From: Streptomyces hydrogenans
GTDB lineage: Bacteria; Actinomycetota; Actinomycetes; Streptomycetales; Streptomycetaceae
Length of the DNA: 64,000 bases
Assembly (NCBI RefSeq): GCF_014656075.1
Contig: NZ_BNBS01000002.1
Span: forward strand, 62,001-126,000
Reading direction: 5' to 3'
Made by a program: the position numbers and the translations under genes. The notes under the pieces were generated by a model that did not search any database, was not told where the DNA came from, and saw only the letters and a program-made list of their open reading frames with translations. Of this stretch, positions 1-9,510 are shown piece after piece; positions within the stretch are counted from its first letter, which is position 1, and each line of letters begins with the position of its first letter.

Positions 1-1
1 C

Positions 2-418
2 TGGTGCGCCCTCTCCCTGCTGCACGGCCGGATCGAGTCGCACATCGAGCGCGCCCTGGAATCCGGTCACGGCCTGAGCGCCCGCGAGTACTCGCTCCTC
101 GACGTCCTCAGCCGGCAGCACGACGGCCCCGGCGGACACCTCCAGATGAAGCAGGTCGCCGACGCCGTGGTGCTCAGCCAGAGCGCCACCACCCGTCTGG
201 TCACGCGCCTGGAGGACCGGGGTCTGCTCACCCGCTACCTCTGCGCGACCGACCGGCGCGGCATCTACACCGACGTCACCGAGGCCGGCCAGAAGCTCCT
301 CGCCGAGGCCCGCCCCACCAACGACCGCGCCCTGCGCGAGGCGCTGGACGAGGCCGGCAAGAACCCCGAGCTGGCACCCCTGGTGCGGGTCCTCGAAGGC
401 GAGACCGTCACCGTCTGA
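2..418 (+). CDS. MarR-family transcriptional regulator, 3' part only
   Basis: The gene is cut by the left window edge. The readable frame from base 2 to the TGA at 416-418 gives about 138 residues. The text around SAREYSLLDVLSRQ, MKQVADAVVLSQSATTRLVTRLEDRGLLTR and CATDRRGIYTDVTEAG is the winged-helix core of MarR regulators: recognition helix, then the beta-hairpin wing ending in a D-R-R-G motif. Only the beginning of the N-terminal dimerisation helix is lost. MarR proteins bind DNA as dimers and usually repress neighbouring transport or detoxification genes, but the ligand and target cannot be told from here. An acetyltransferase gene follows 29 bases downstream on the same strand and may be cotranscribed. 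Confidence 0.85.
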   Translation, partial: WCALSLLHGRIESHIERALESGHGLSAREYSLLDVLSRQHDGPGGHLQMKQVADAVVLSQSATTRLVTRLEDRGLLTRYLCATDRRGIYTDVTEAGQKLLAEARPTNDRALREALDEAGKNPELAPLVRVLEGETVTV

Positions 419-447
419 CGGCAGGCCCACGCCGTACGCTGCGGGGC

Positions 448-900
448 ATGAGCGATCTTGAGATCCGTCCCGCCACCGTCGACGACGTGCCCGCGATCAT
501 CGCGATGCTCGCCGACGACCCGCTCGGCGCCCAGCGGGAGTCCCCCGACCACCTGGAGCCGTACCTCACCGCCTTCGCGCGGCTCGCGGGAGACCCCCAT
601 CAGCACCTCGTCGTCGCCACCCGGGCGGAGCGGGTCGTCGGCACCCTCCAGCTGACGATCGTCCCCGGGCTCTCCCGGCGCGGCGCCACCCGCTCGATCA
701 TCGAGGGGGTGCGGATCCACGCCGACGAGCGCGGCAGCGGTCTGGGGACCCGGCTCATCGAGTGGGCCGTCGAGGAGTCCCGGCGCCTGGAGTGCGTCCT
801 GGTCCAGCTGACCTCCGACGCCACCCGCGTCGACGCCCACCGCTTCTACGAGCGGCTCGGCTTCGAGGCCAGCCACGTGGGGTTCAAGCGGGCCCTCTGA
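448..900 (+). CDS. GNAT-family N-acetyltransferase
   Basis: A 150-residue single-domain GNAT protein. Residues 4-20 (EIRPATVDDVPAIIAML) are the usual beta1-alpha1 opening, the acetyl-CoA pyrophosphate loop is seen in ERGSGLGTRLIEWAV, and the C-terminal RFYERLGFEASHVGFKRAL is the classic end of the fold. It transfers an acetyl group from acetyl-CoA to an amine; the substrate is unknown. The ATG at 448 is the first start giving a complete fold and lies 29 bases after the MarR stop, so the pair may form an operon. It converges on the serine hydrolase gene, with a parS-containing palindrome in between. Confidence 0.85.
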   Translation: MSDLEIRPATVDDVPAIIAMLADDPLGAQRESPDHLEPYLTAFARLAGDPHQHLVVATRAERVVGTLQLTIVPGLSRRGATRSIIEGVRIHADERGSGLGTRLIEWAVEESRRLECVLVQLTSDATRVDAHRFYERLGFEASHVGFKRAL

Positions 901-907
901 CACCGCC

Positions 908-953
908 GTGGCGCGGGGACGCTGTTTCACGTGAAACAGCCTCCCCGCGCCAC
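908..953. terminator. Bidirectional terminator-like palindrome with parS at its centre
   Basis: The 12 bases at 908-919 are the exact inverse of 942-953, and 921-930 is the inverse of 931-940, with a single C-C mismatch at 920/941. The whole is a 46-bp near-perfect palindrome between two convergent genes whose centre is a parS site. A folded transcript would give a long GC-rich hairpin, so it probably ends transcription from both sides. Termination is inferred; the symmetry is read directly. Confidence 0.6.
924..937. other. parS: parS centromere site 1
   Basis: Exact 14-bp palindrome GTTTCACGTGAAAC, flanked by T and A to give the 16-bp ParB site known in Streptomyces. It lies between the convergent acetyltransferase and serine hydrolase genes. 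Confidence 0.92.
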
Positions 954-964
954 GACTCAGCAGG

Positions 965-2347
965 TCACAGCCCGCGCCAGCCCTTCTCGTCCACGCCGCC
1001 CGGCACCGCGTCCCCCGGCTCGTACGGCTCCCGGGTGAAGACGAAGGAGCCGAGGTCGAGGTGGCTCACGCCGCCGTCCGGCCGCCGCACCACGCGCAGG
1101 GTCTCCCCCGCGTAGTAGCCGTCCAGACCGATCCAGCCGCCCTCCGGCAGCGCCTTGAAGCGGGCGCGCCGGCCGGCCCCCCGCAGCGGTTCCAGGACCA
1201 CCCCGCGCTCCGCGCCGAGCCGCAGCCCGAAGGCGTACGTCCCCCAGTACCAGGGGCCGGTCAGCGCCAGGAGCTCCTGGTCGACCTCGGACTCGGGCAG
1301 CGGCCGCCACGGCTCGGGGAGGCGCGGCTCGGCCTCGGCCACGATCCGTACGAGGTCGGTCGCCACGACCCCGGTCATCGGGCCGCTCGTCGCGTTGGCC
1401 AGGGCCACGCCCACCAGGCCCTCCTCGACGTCCACCCAGAGTCCGGCGACGAAGCCGGGCAGCGAGCCGCCGTGCCCGACGAGCGCGCCGCCCTCCTTCT
1501 GCGCGAGCTGGAGGCCGAGGCCGTACCCCATCAACGGGTCCCCGACGGCGGGCGGACCGACGGGCACCCGCATCTCGGCGACGGAGGCGGCGCGGAGCAC
1601 GCTGTCGTCGCCCTCGATGAGGAAACCACCGAAGCGGCAGAGGTCGGCGGCGGTCGACCACAGCCGGCCGGCCGCGCCCATCACGCCCAGGTCCTCGGTG
1701 GGTTCGGGGAGCATCACGTCGGCCCAGGGGTGCACCGCCCAGCCCCCGGCGTGCGGGGCGACCGGCTCCCCCGTCGTCCGGTCCATGCCGAGCGGCTCCA
1801 GGATCTCGGTGCGCAGCGCCTCCTCCCAGGAGACCCCGCGCACCGCCTCGACGAGCGCGCCGAGCAGGGTGTAACCCGGGTTGGAGTAGTGGAAGCTGCG
1901 ACCCGCCGGGTGGAGGACGGGCGTCTCCCCCAGGACGTCGGCGAGCTCGGGCCGCGTCGCGCCGGGCGTCCGCTCCCACCAGGGCGAGGGCGTCTCCGCC
2001 GCGAGCCCCGCCGTGTGGCCGAGCAGCTGGGCGACGGTGACCTCACCGACCCCGGTACCCGGCAGGTGCTTCTCCAGCGGGTCGTCGAGACCGAGCAGCC
2101 CCTCGTCCCGGAGCCGCAGGACGAGCACGGCGGTGAACACCTTGGTGATCGAACCGATCCGGTACTGGGTGTCGGCGTCCGGGGCGTGCCCGTCGACGCA
2201 GCTGCGGGAACCGCTCCAGACCATGGCTCCCCCACGGGCCACGGCGCCCACGAACGAGGGCGCGCGGCCCTCGCTCTGGGCGCGGGCCACGCGGTGCAGC
2301 AGGGAACGCTCGGTGGTGGGCAGCAGGGCTTCGAAGGCTGTGGTCAT
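965..2347 (-). CDS. Serine hydrolase, beta-lactamase / penicillin-binding-like family (class C fold)
   Basis: A 460-residue protein carrying the three active-site signatures of the class C beta-lactamase/D-Ala-D-Ala carboxypeptidase/esterase clan: S66-I-T-K69, Y154-S-N156 and the H292-G-G box that replaces KTG. No signal peptide is visible, so it is probably cytoplasmic; such Streptomyces proteins are usually esterases or peptidases rather than true beta-lactamases. The C-terminal 90 residues form an extra beta-rich region. An alternative ATG lies four codons upstream at 2359; neither start has a strong ribosome site. It follows dnaB on the same strand after 37 bases, so it may be read through from dnaB. 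The substrate is unknown. Confidence 0.85.
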   Translation of the reverse strand: MTTAFEALLPTTERSLLHRVARAQSEGRAPSFVGAVARGGAMVWSGSRSCVDGHAPDADTQYRIGSITKVFTAVLVLRLRDEGLLGLDDPLEKHLPGTGVGEVTVAQLLGHTAGLAAETPSPWWERTPGATRPELADVLGETPVLHPAGRSFHYSNPGYTLLGALVEAVRGVSWEEALRTEILEPLGMDRTTGEPVAPHAGGWAVHPWADVMLPEPTEDLGVMGAAGRLWSTAADLCRFGGFLIEGDDSVLRAASVAEMRVPVGPPAVGDPLMGYGLGLQLAQKEGGALVGHGGSLPGFVAGLWVDVEEGLVGVALANATSGPMTGVVATDLVRIVAEAEPRLPEPWRPLPESEVDQELLALTGPWYWGTYAFGLRLGAERGVVLEPLRGAGRRARFKALPEGGWIGLDGYYAGETLRVVRRPDGGVSHLDLGSFVFTREPYEPGDAVPGGVDEKGWRGL

Positions 2348-2384
2348 GCGACCGATCATGCCCCGGCGCCCCGCCCCGGCACGA

Positions 2385-3890
<1,506 letters not shown>

Positions 3891-4037
3891 CCGCCACCTC
3901 TTCCCGTCCGCTCAGCGGACCTCGCCGCGCCACTCCTTCTTACGCCACGGCCTTGATCAAAGAGTGGCTTTGCGTCCGGTTCTGGCGCGTCGGGCGCCGG
4001 TCCACGGTAGGCCCGCGAAGGGCATCAGCCAATCTGG

Positions 4038-4126
4038 TTATCCACAGGCCCTGTGGGTGAAGCCCCAGATGCTGTGGATAAGCCACCGGATCCTGTGCAC
4101 GGACCGGGGGACAGCCATGTGGACAA
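4038..4126. promoter_or_regulatory. DnaA-box cluster between dnaB and the MATE gene
   Basis: The 423-bp divergent region 3891-4313 contains perfect 9-mers TTATCCACA at 4038-4046, its inverse at 4073-4081, and the inverse of TTGTCCACA (the preferred Streptomyces box) at 4118-4126. A weaker TGTGGACGA lies at 4292-4300. Spacings of 35 and 45 bp resemble those inside oriC. The cluster is about 35 kb from oriC. DnaA binding is inferred; it could regulate dnaB or titrate DnaA. Nothing else was recognised in the gap beyond the candidate promoter near 4280-4307. Confidence 0.7.
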
Positions 4127-4277
4127 ACTCATAGACCCCCTCGATTTACGGCCCTGACCTGCGGGTTTTCCATCCACGGGCTGTGGGGGAGAAAAACTTT
4201 TCCCCTGGAACCGTGATCAGAACAAACAGCCCACACCCGAAGCCCCGATCCCCTCGAAAGTAAGGATCACTGATGCA

Positions 4278-4307
4278 TTGCATCTCTTACCTGTGGACGA
4301 TTACATT
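4278..4307 (+). promoter_or_regulatory. Candidate promoter for a leaderless MATE transcript
   Basis: TTGCAT at 4278-4283 and TACATT at 4302-4307 are separated by 18 bp, and the ATG of the MATE gene begins 7 bases after the -10 element. No ribosome site precedes this ATG, so a leaderless mRNA, common in Streptomyces, fits. Assigned by eye only. Confidence 0.4.
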
Positions 4308-4313
4308 GACCTC

Positions 4314-5651
4314 ATGACCCAGGCCCCCACGAGCACCAAGGCCACACCGCGCCGGCACGACCGCGAGATCCTCTCCCTCGCCCTGCCGGCCTTCGGCGCC
4401 CTCGTCGCCGAACCGCTCTTCCTCATGGTGGACAGTGCCATCGTGGGGCACCTCGGCACCCCCCAGCTCGCGGGCCTCGCCATCGCCGGCGCACTGCTCT
4501 CCACCGCGGTCAGCGTCTTCGTCTTCCTCGCCTACGCCACCACGGCCGCCGTCGCGCGGCGGGTCGGCTCGGGCGATCTGCCCGCCGCTCTGCGGCAGGG
4601 CATCGACGGCATCTGGCTGGCCCTCCTCCTGGGCATCGCCGTCGTCGCGGCCACCCTGCCCACGGCCCCCTGGCTGGTCGAGGTCTTCGGCGCCTCCGAC
4701 ACCGCCGCGCCCTACGCCACCACGTATCTACGGGTCTCCCTCCTGGGCATCCCCGCGATGCTGATCGTCCTGGCCGCCACCGGCGTCCTGCGCGGCCTCC
4801 AGGACACCCGTACCCCGCTCTACGTGGCCGTCGGCGGCTTCGCGGTCAACGGCGCGCTCAACGTCGGACTGGTCTACGGCGCCGGGCTCGGCATCGCGGG
4901 CTCCGCCTGGGGCACCGTCATCGCCCAGTGCGGCATGGCCGCCGCGTACCTGGTCGTGGTCGTCCGCGGCGCCCGTCGCCACGGGGCCTCGCTCCGGCCC
5001 GACGCGGCCGGCATCCGGGCCTGCGCCCAGGCGGGCGCCCCGCTCCTGATCCGTACGCTCTCGCTGCGCGCCGTCCTGATGATCGCCACCGCCGTCGCCG
5101 CCCGCCTGGGCGACACCGAGGTCGCGGCCCACCAGATCATCCTCTCCCTGTGGAGCCTGATGGCCTTCGCCCTGGACGCCATCGCCATCGCCGGCCAGGC
5201 CATCATCGGCCGCTACCTGGGTGCCGACGACGCCGAGGGCGCCCGCCAGGTCTGCCGCCGGATGGTCCAGTGGGGCGTGGTCTCCGGCGTGGTCCTCGGG
5301 CTGCTGCTCGTCCTGGCCCGTCCGCTCTTCATCCCGCTCTTCACCGGCGACCCGGCCGTCCAGTCCACCCTGCTGCCCGCCCTGCTCGTCGTGGCGCTCT
5401 CCCAGCCGATCTCCGGAGTCGTGTTCGTCCTCGACGGCGTCCTGATGGGAGCGGGCGACGGCCCCTACCTCGCCTGGGCGATGCTTCTCACCCTGGCGGT
5501 CTTCGCACCCGTCGCGCTGCTCGTGCCGGTGCTCGGCGGCGGGCTGACCGCCCTCTGGTGGGCGATGACGCTGATGATGGCGGTACGGATGGGCACGCTC
5601 TGGTTCCGCATGCGCTCCGGCCGCTGGATCGTCACGGGCGCCACCCGCTGA
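4314..5651 (+). CDS. MATE-family multidrug exporter (DinF-like)
   Basis: A 445-residue, strongly hydrophobic protein with about 12 predicted membrane helices in two related halves. The opening LSLALPAFGALVAEPLFLMVDSAIVGHLG is typical of the MATE DinF subfamily, which exports cationic drugs in exchange for sodium ions or protons. The start is placed at the ATG of MTQAPTSTK; an upstream TTG at 4278, in frame, would add 12 residues and has AAGGA ahead of it, so the start is not certain. It converges on rplI, with two parS sites and a terminator between them. The substrate cannot be predicted. Confidence 0.9.
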   Translation: MTQAPTSTKATPRRHDREILSLALPAFGALVAEPLFLMVDSAIVGHLGTPQLAGLAIAGALLSTAVSVFVFLAYATTAAVARRVGSGDLPAALRQGIDGIWLALLLGIAVVAATLPTAPWLVEVFGASDTAAPYATTYLRVSLLGIPAMLIVLAATGVLRGLQDTRTPLYVAVGGFAVNGALNVGLVYGAGLGIAGSAWGTVIAQCGMAAAYLVVVVRGARRHGASLRPDAAGIRACAQAGAPLLIRTLSLRAVLMIATAVAARLGDTEVAAHQIILSLWSLMAFALDAIAIAGQAIIGRYLGADDAEGARQVCRRMVQWGVVSGVVLGLLLVLARPLFIPLFTGDPAVQSTLLPALLVVALSQPISGVVFVLDGVLMGAGDGPYLAWAMLLTLAVFAPVALLVPVLGGGLTALWWAMTLMMAVRMGTLWFRMRSGRWIVTGATR

Positions 5652-5703
5652 CCGGCGCTCCCTGACCGGAGCCCGCCGACCCGAGCCCGTCGACCGAGGC
5701 GGT

Positions 5704-5717
5704 GTTTCACGTGAAAC
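5704..5717. other. parS: parS centromere site 2
   Basis: Exact GTTTCACGTGAAAC between the convergent MATE and rplI genes; 37 bp from the next copy. Confidence 0.92.
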
Positions 5718-5740
5718 GCGGCAAAGCACGCCAAGCGAAA

Positions 5741-5754
5741 GTTTCACGTGAAAC
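5741..5754. other. parS: parS centromere site 3
   Basis: Second exact copy in the same convergent gap, four bases before the left stem of the rplI/MATE terminator. Confidence 0.92.
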
Positions 5755-5757
5755 GGC

Positions 5758-5808
5758 GGAAGGGCCGCCCCCAAGGGGAGCGGCCCTTCCTTCTGCGCGA
5801 GCGCAGAA
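5758..5808. terminator. Double hairpin terminator of the rpsF-rplI operon and the MATE gene
   Basis: Stem 5758-5767 pairs exactly with 5781-5790 (GGAAGGGCCG and its inverse), and a second hairpin pairs 5791-5798 with 5801-5808 around a two-base loop. It lies 15 bases past the rplI stop and can serve both convergent transcripts. Confidence 0.75.
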
Positions 5809-5823
5809 CTGCTGAGAGCAGCG

Positions 5824-6270
5824 TTACGCGGCAACGACCTCGATGCCGAGCTTCGCGGCGACCTCGGGGTGCAGACGCACGAGCACCTGGTGCGAGCCCA
5901 GGGTCTTGATCGGCGAACCGAGCTCGACGCGACGCTTGTCGACCTCGGGGCCACCGGCGGACTTGATCGCCGTGGCGACGTCGGCCGGGGTCACGGAGCC
6001 GAAGAGACGGCCGGCGTCGCCGGAGCGAACGGCCAGGCGCACCTTCGTGCCCTCGAGCTTGGCCTTGACCTCGTTGGCCTGCTCGATGGTCGCGATCTCG
6101 TGGATCTTGCGGGCGCGGCGGATCTGCGCCACGTCCTTCTCGCCACCCTTGGTCCAGCGGATCGCGAAACCACGCGGGACCAGGTAGTTGCGAGCGTAGC
6201 CGTCCTTGACCTCGACGACGTCGCCGGCCGCACCGAGGCCGGAGACTTCCTGGGTGAGGATGATCTTCAT
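5824..6270 (-). CDS. rplI: 50S ribosomal protein L9
   Basis: A 148-residue L9: the N-terminal 23S rRNA-binding domain begins [34 protein letters not shown], followed by the long connecting helix and the C-terminal domain ending VEVVAA-type. It sits at the base of the L1 stalk of the large subunit. It is the last gene of rpsF-ssb-rpsR-rplI, 18 bases after rpsR, and the double hairpin follows its stop. A ribosome site (GGGAAGGG) precedes the ATG. Confidence 0.97.
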   Translation of the reverse strand: MKIILTQEVSGLGAAGDVVEVKDGYARNYLVPRGFAIRWTKGGEKDVAQIRRARKIHEIATIEQANEVKAKLEGTKVRLAVRSGDAGRLFGSVTPADVATAIKSAGGPEVDKRRVELGSPIKTLGSHQVLVRLHPEVAAKLGIEVVAA

Positions 6271-6288
6271 TTTTCGGTCACCCTTCCC

Positions 6289-6525
6289 TTATCGCGCGGT
6301 GGACGTGTAGGGCAGCAGCGCCATCTCACGGCTGTTCTTGACGGCCGTGGCGACGTCACGCTGGTGCTGCGTGCAGTTGCCGGTCACGCGGCGGGCACGG
6401 ATCTTGCCGCGGTCGGAAATGAACTTCCGCAGCATGTTCGTGTCCTTGTAGTCCACGTAAGCGGTCTTGTCCTTGCAGAACGCGCAGACCTTCTTCTTAG
6501 GCTTGCGCACAGGCGGCTTCGCCAT
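6289..6525 (-). CDS. rpsR: 30S ribosomal protein S18, cysteine-containing (probable zinc form)
   Basis: A 78-residue S18 with the conserved core [27 protein letters not shown] and partner of S6 on the small-subunit platform. C14-x2-C17 and C51-x2-H54 form a complete possible zinc site, the mark of the C+ version of this protein. Streptomyces often encode a second, cysteine-free S18 elsewhere that replaces it under zinc starvation; that is family knowledge and is not visible here. It lies between ssb and rplI in the operon. Confidence 0.96.
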   Translation of the reverse strand: MAKPPVRKPKKKVCAFCKDKTAYVDYKDTNMLRKFISDRGKIRARRVTGNCTQHQRDVATAVKNSREMALLPYTSTAR

Positions 6526-6579
6526 GGTGTTTCTCCTGTGTGATCAAGAAGTGTGGGGTACGAGCCACTTCCCGGGCCT

Positions 6580-6597
6580 CTTCCGGAGAACCGGAAG
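6580..6597 (-). promoter_or_regulatory. Small hairpin in the ssb-rpsR spacer
   Basis: CTTCCGG at 6580-6586 and CCGGAAG at 6591-6597 flank a four-base loop in the 79-base spacer. It could act as an mRNA processing or attenuation element separating ssb from the ribosomal genes. The role is speculative. Confidence 0.35.
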
Positions 6598-6604
6598 GGG
6601 ATCC

Positions 6605-7201
6605 CTAGAAGGGGGGCTCGTCCGAGTAGCCGCCGCCGGAGTTGCCACCCCAGCCGCCGCCACCGCCGCCGGCCTGCTGGCCGCCGGAGGAGGAGCCGCC
6701 GGAGGCCCAGGGGTCGTCGGAGGGAGCTCCGCCGCCGCCCTGCTGGCCGCCGCCGGAGTTGCCACCCCAGCCGCCGCCACCCTGCTGGCCGCCACCGCCG
6801 CCGCCGAAGCCGCCGCCACCACCCTGCCCACCGCGGCCGGTGGTCTTGGTGACCTTGGCCGTGGCGTTGCGGAGGCTGGGACCGACCTCTTCGACGTCCA
6901 GCTCGAAGACCGTGCGCTTGACGCCCTGGTTGTCCTCGTAGGACCGCTGCTTGAGCCGGCCCTGCACGACGACGCGCATGCCGCGCGTGAGGGACTCGGC
7001 GACGTTCTCCGCCGCCTGACGCCAGACCGAGCAGGTCAGGAACAGGCTCTCGCCGTCCTTCCACTCATTGGTCTGACGGTCGAAGGTGCGGGGAGTGGAC
7101 GCGACGCGGAACTTCGCGACCGCCGCACCGGACGGGGTGAAGCGCAGCTCGGGGTCGTCGACGAGATTGCCGACGACCGTGATGACGGTCTCGCCTGCCA
7201 T
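6605..7201 (-). CDS. ssb: Single-stranded DNA-binding protein
   Basis: A 198-residue SSB: OB-fold over about residues 1-115 ([25 protein letters not shown] onward), then a glycine-rich flexible linker in which [14 protein letters not shown] blocks repeat, and the acidic tail ending DEPPF that recruits replication and repair partners. It binds and protects single-stranded DNA at forks. Its place between rpsF and rpsR is the usual bacterial arrangement. The ATG at 7199-7201 has GAGAGGT just upstream. Streptomyces carry a second SSB elsewhere used in sporulation; this operon copy is the essential type. Confidence 0.97.
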   Translation of the reverse strand: MAGETVITVVGNLVDDPELRFTPSGAAVAKFRVASTPRTFDRQTNEWKDGESLFLTCSVWRQAAENVAESLTRGMRVVVQGRLKQRSYEDNQGVKRTVFELDVEEVGPSLRNATAKVTKTTGRGGQGGGGGFGGGGGGQQGGGGWGGNSGGGQQGGGGAPSDDPWASGGSSSGGQQAGGGGGGWGGNSGGGYSDEPPF

Positions 7202-7273
7202 GGGTGAACCTCTCGGCGGGATTGCTTCTGGCTGCTTGCTGCTACTCGGACCCGATTACCTCTGAGCGGAAGC

Positions 7274-7564
7274 TCAGTGGGTCTCGGGGCGGAGGACCTT
7301 GGTCCGGAGGACCGACTCGTTCAGGTTCATCTGGCGGTCGAGCTCCTTGACGACCGCAGGCTCGGCCTGCAGGTCGATGACCGAGTAGATGCCCTCGGGC
7401 TTCTTCTTGATCTCGTACGAGAGACGACGACGGCCCCAGGTGTCGACCTTCTCGACCTTTCCGTTGCCCTCACGGACGACGGAGAGGAAGTTCTCGATCA
7501 GGGGGGCGACAGCGCGCTCCTCCAGATCGGGGTCGAGGATGACCATCACCTCGTAGTGACGCAT
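7274..7564 (-). CDS. rpsF: 30S ribosomal protein S6
   Basis: A 96-residue S6 ([17 protein letters not shown] start, [19 protein letters not shown] core, short tail ending RPETH without the long acidic extension of enterobacteria). It pairs with S18 on the small subunit. The ATG at 7562-7564 is preceded by a strong AAAGGAGGTG. It is first in the operon; the upstream region 7565-7862 must hold the promoter, but I could not assign -35/-10 elements convincingly on this strand. Confidence 0.97.
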   Translation of the reverse strand: MRHYEVMVILDPDLEERAVAPLIENFLSVVREGNGKVEKVDTWGRRRLSYEIKKKPEGIYSVIDLQAEPAVVKELDRQMNLNESVLRTKVLRPETH

Positions 7565-7820
7565 GTGGAACCCACCTCCTTTGGACTCAGCGGCCACGGT
7601 CGTTCCGTGGCAGGAGGGTCGTGATGCGTGAGCGACGGTATCGGCCACCACTGACAACGAGCCCCGACGAGCGGGGTGTGTCGACGGCCCTGGAGAACCA
7701 GGTCCTGGAGTAACCAGGGCAGACACCGGCGCAGACCGTACAGAGTACCCGCACATCGCCTTGCGGTTGAAATCCGCCGGGGAGGGGACGCAATCTGTAC
7801 ACATCGGACGTCGGCGGCGC

Positions 7821-7857
7821 TAGGATGCGCCGCCCTCCGCACGGCACGCCAGGAGGT
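7821..7857 (+). promoter_or_regulatory. Candidate -10 and strong ribosome site before the 7863 gene
   Basis: TAGGAT at 7821-7826 is a good -10 element and AGGAGGT at 7851-7857 is a near-ideal ribosome site five bases before the ATG. No clear -35 was seen. The rest of the 298-bp divergent gap to rpsF holds no recognised feature. Confidence 0.45.
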
Positions 7858-7862
7858 GCCCC

Positions 7863-8171
7863 ATGGCACAGGCAATGCGACCCGACCCCGGCCACTCCCT
7901 CTTCGCCACCGACGGCAAGCCGCACCCGCTCCAGGACACCCTGCTCGCGGTGACCCTGGCGCTGGGCGTCCTGTCCTTCGTCACGGCGCAGTTCCACAAC
8001 CTGCACCTGCTCAGCTCGTGGTCGGGGCTGATCGGCATCCTGACCGGGGCCTACGGACAGTTCATCTCCGTCACCACCCGGGAACGCTTCTTCCTGATCA
8101 TCGGCCTCGGCGCCTCGGCCGTGGGCTTCTACCTCGGCATGGCTCACGGAGGGCTCTTCGGGGGCGTCTGA
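7863..8171 (+). CDS. Small membrane protein of unknown function
   Basis: A 102-residue protein with about three membrane helices (LLAVTLALGVLSFVTAQF, SGLIGILTGAYGQFISV, IIGLGASAVGFYLGMAHGG). I do not recognise a characterised family; equivalent small membrane proteins sit at this place next to rpsF and femX in other streptomycetes. Divergent from the ribosomal operon and 122 bases ahead of the femX-type gene on the same strand. A link to cell envelope function is suggested only by position. Confidence 0.75.
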   Translation: MAQAMRPDPGHSLFATDGKPHPLQDTLLAVTLALGVLSFVTAQFHNLHLLSSWSGLIGILTGAYGQFISVTTRERFFLIIGLGASAVGFYLGMAHGGLFGGV

Positions 8172-8293
8172 GCCGACGCCTGGCACGTCAGGGCCCACGT
8201 GGCCCTTCGGGGCGCTCCCCGGTCACAGTAGGCTTCGGCGCGAGAGCCGGAGCCCCTGACCGATGGGGACACACCTGCCGAGGAGCGCCCCGC

Positions 8294-9412
8294 ATGAGCC
8301 TGACCCTGAGGACCATCAGCCGAGAGCAGCATCTGGCGTACATCCAGACCCTGCCCGGCGCGAGCCACTGCCAGGTCCCGGCGTGGGCGGACGTGAAGAC
8401 CGAGTGGCGCTCGGAGAACCTCGGCTGGTTCGACAAGGCCGGTGAGCTCGTCGGCGTCGGTCTGGTGCTCTACCGCCAGCTCCCCAAGCTCAAGCGCTAC
8501 CTGGCCTACCTCCCCGAGGGTCCGGTCATCAACTGGCACGCCCCCAACCTCGACGAGTGGCTCCAGCCGATGCTGGCCCACCTCAAGCAGCAGGGCGCCT
8601 TCTCCGTGAAGATGGGCCCGCCGGTCGTCATCCGCCGCTGGGACGCGGCCGCGATCAAGTCCGGCATCCAGGACCCGGACGTGAAGCGCCTCAAGGACGT
8701 CCAGGCCACCGAGGTCGTGCCGCAGGCCTTCGAGGTGGCCGACCGGCTGCGCAGGATGGGCTGGCAGCAGGCCGAGGACGGCGGCGCCGGCTTCGGCGAC
8801 GTCCAGCCCCGCTACGTCTTCCAGGTCCCGCTGGCCAACCGCTCCCTCGACGACGTCCTCAAGGGCTTCAACCAGCTGTGGCGCCGCAACATCAAGAAGG
8901 CCGAGAAGGCCGGCGTCGAGGTCGTCCAGGGCGGCTACGAGGACCTCGCCGAGTGGCAGCGCCTGTACGAGATCACCGCGGTCCGCGACAAGTTCCGGCC
9001 GCGCCCGCTCTCGTACTTCCAGCGCATGTGGACCGTCCTCAACAACGAGGACCCCAACCGGATGCGGCTCTACTTCGCCCGCCACAACGGCGTGAACCTC
9101 TCCGCGGCGACCATGCTCGTCGTCGGCGGGCACGTCTGGTACTCGTACGGCGCCTCCGACAACATCGGCCGCGAGGTCCGGCCCTCCAACGCCATGCAGT
9201 GGCGGATGCTCCGCGACGCGTACGCGATGGGCGCGACCGTCTACGACCTGCGCGGCATCTCGGACTCGCTCGACGAGACCGACCACCTCTTCGGCCTCAT
9301 CCAGTTCAAGGTCGGCACCGGCGGCGAGGCCGTCGAGTACGTCGGCGAGTGGGACTTCCCACTGAACAAGCTCCTGCACAAGGCGCTGGACATCTACATG
9401 TCGCGCCGCTGA
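8294..9412 (+). CDS. femX: FemX/FemAB-type peptidoglycan bridge aminoacyltransferase
   Basis: A 372-residue protein with the two GNAT-like halves of the FemAB family. Hallmarks include YLPEGPVINWHAPNLDEWLQPML, RRNIKKAEKAGVEVV (the Fem R-x-I-K-K-A motif) and the C-terminal YDLRGISDSLDETDHLFGLIQFKVGTGGE. These enzymes use aminoacyl-tRNA to add the first bridge residue, glycine in Streptomyces, to lipid II. Streptomyces femX is found in this neighbourhood, next to the rpsF-ssb region. The ATG at 8294 follows GAGGAG. An alanine-racemase-like gene follows at 98 bases, suggesting a shared role in wall precursor metabolism. Assignment of FemX rather than a paralogue rests on context. Confidence 0.85.
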   Translation: MSLTLRTISREQHLAYIQTLPGASHCQVPAWADVKTEWRSENLGWFDKAGELVGVGLVLYRQLPKLKRYLAYLPEGPVINWHAPNLDEWLQPMLAHLKQQGAFSVKMGPPVVIRRWDAAAIKSGIQDPDVKRLKDVQATEVVPQAFEVADRLRRMGWQQAEDGGAGFGDVQPRYVFQVPLANRSLDDVLKGFNQLWRRNIKKAEKAGVEVVQGGYEDLAEWQRLYEITAVRDKFRPRPLSYFQRMWTVLNNEDPNRMRLYFARHNGVNLSAATMLVVGGHVWYSYGASDNIGREVRPSNAMQWRMLRDAYAMGATVYDLRGISDSLDETDHLFGLIQFKVGTGGEAVEYVGEWDFPLNKLLHKALDIYMSRR

Positions 9413-9510
9413 CGCCCCGCGCGAGGCTTGCGTAACCTCGTAGTCGCACGAGTCTCGTACACACCTGCGAAACCCCCCACCGCAGCCATCAGAAAGGTTC
9501 CGGGCCGGCC

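Noticed and set aside
6642..6830. Repeated GC-rich blocks in ssb as a possible DNA repeat element
   Set aside because: They are codons of the Gly-rich SSB linker, a normal property of actinobacterial SSB.
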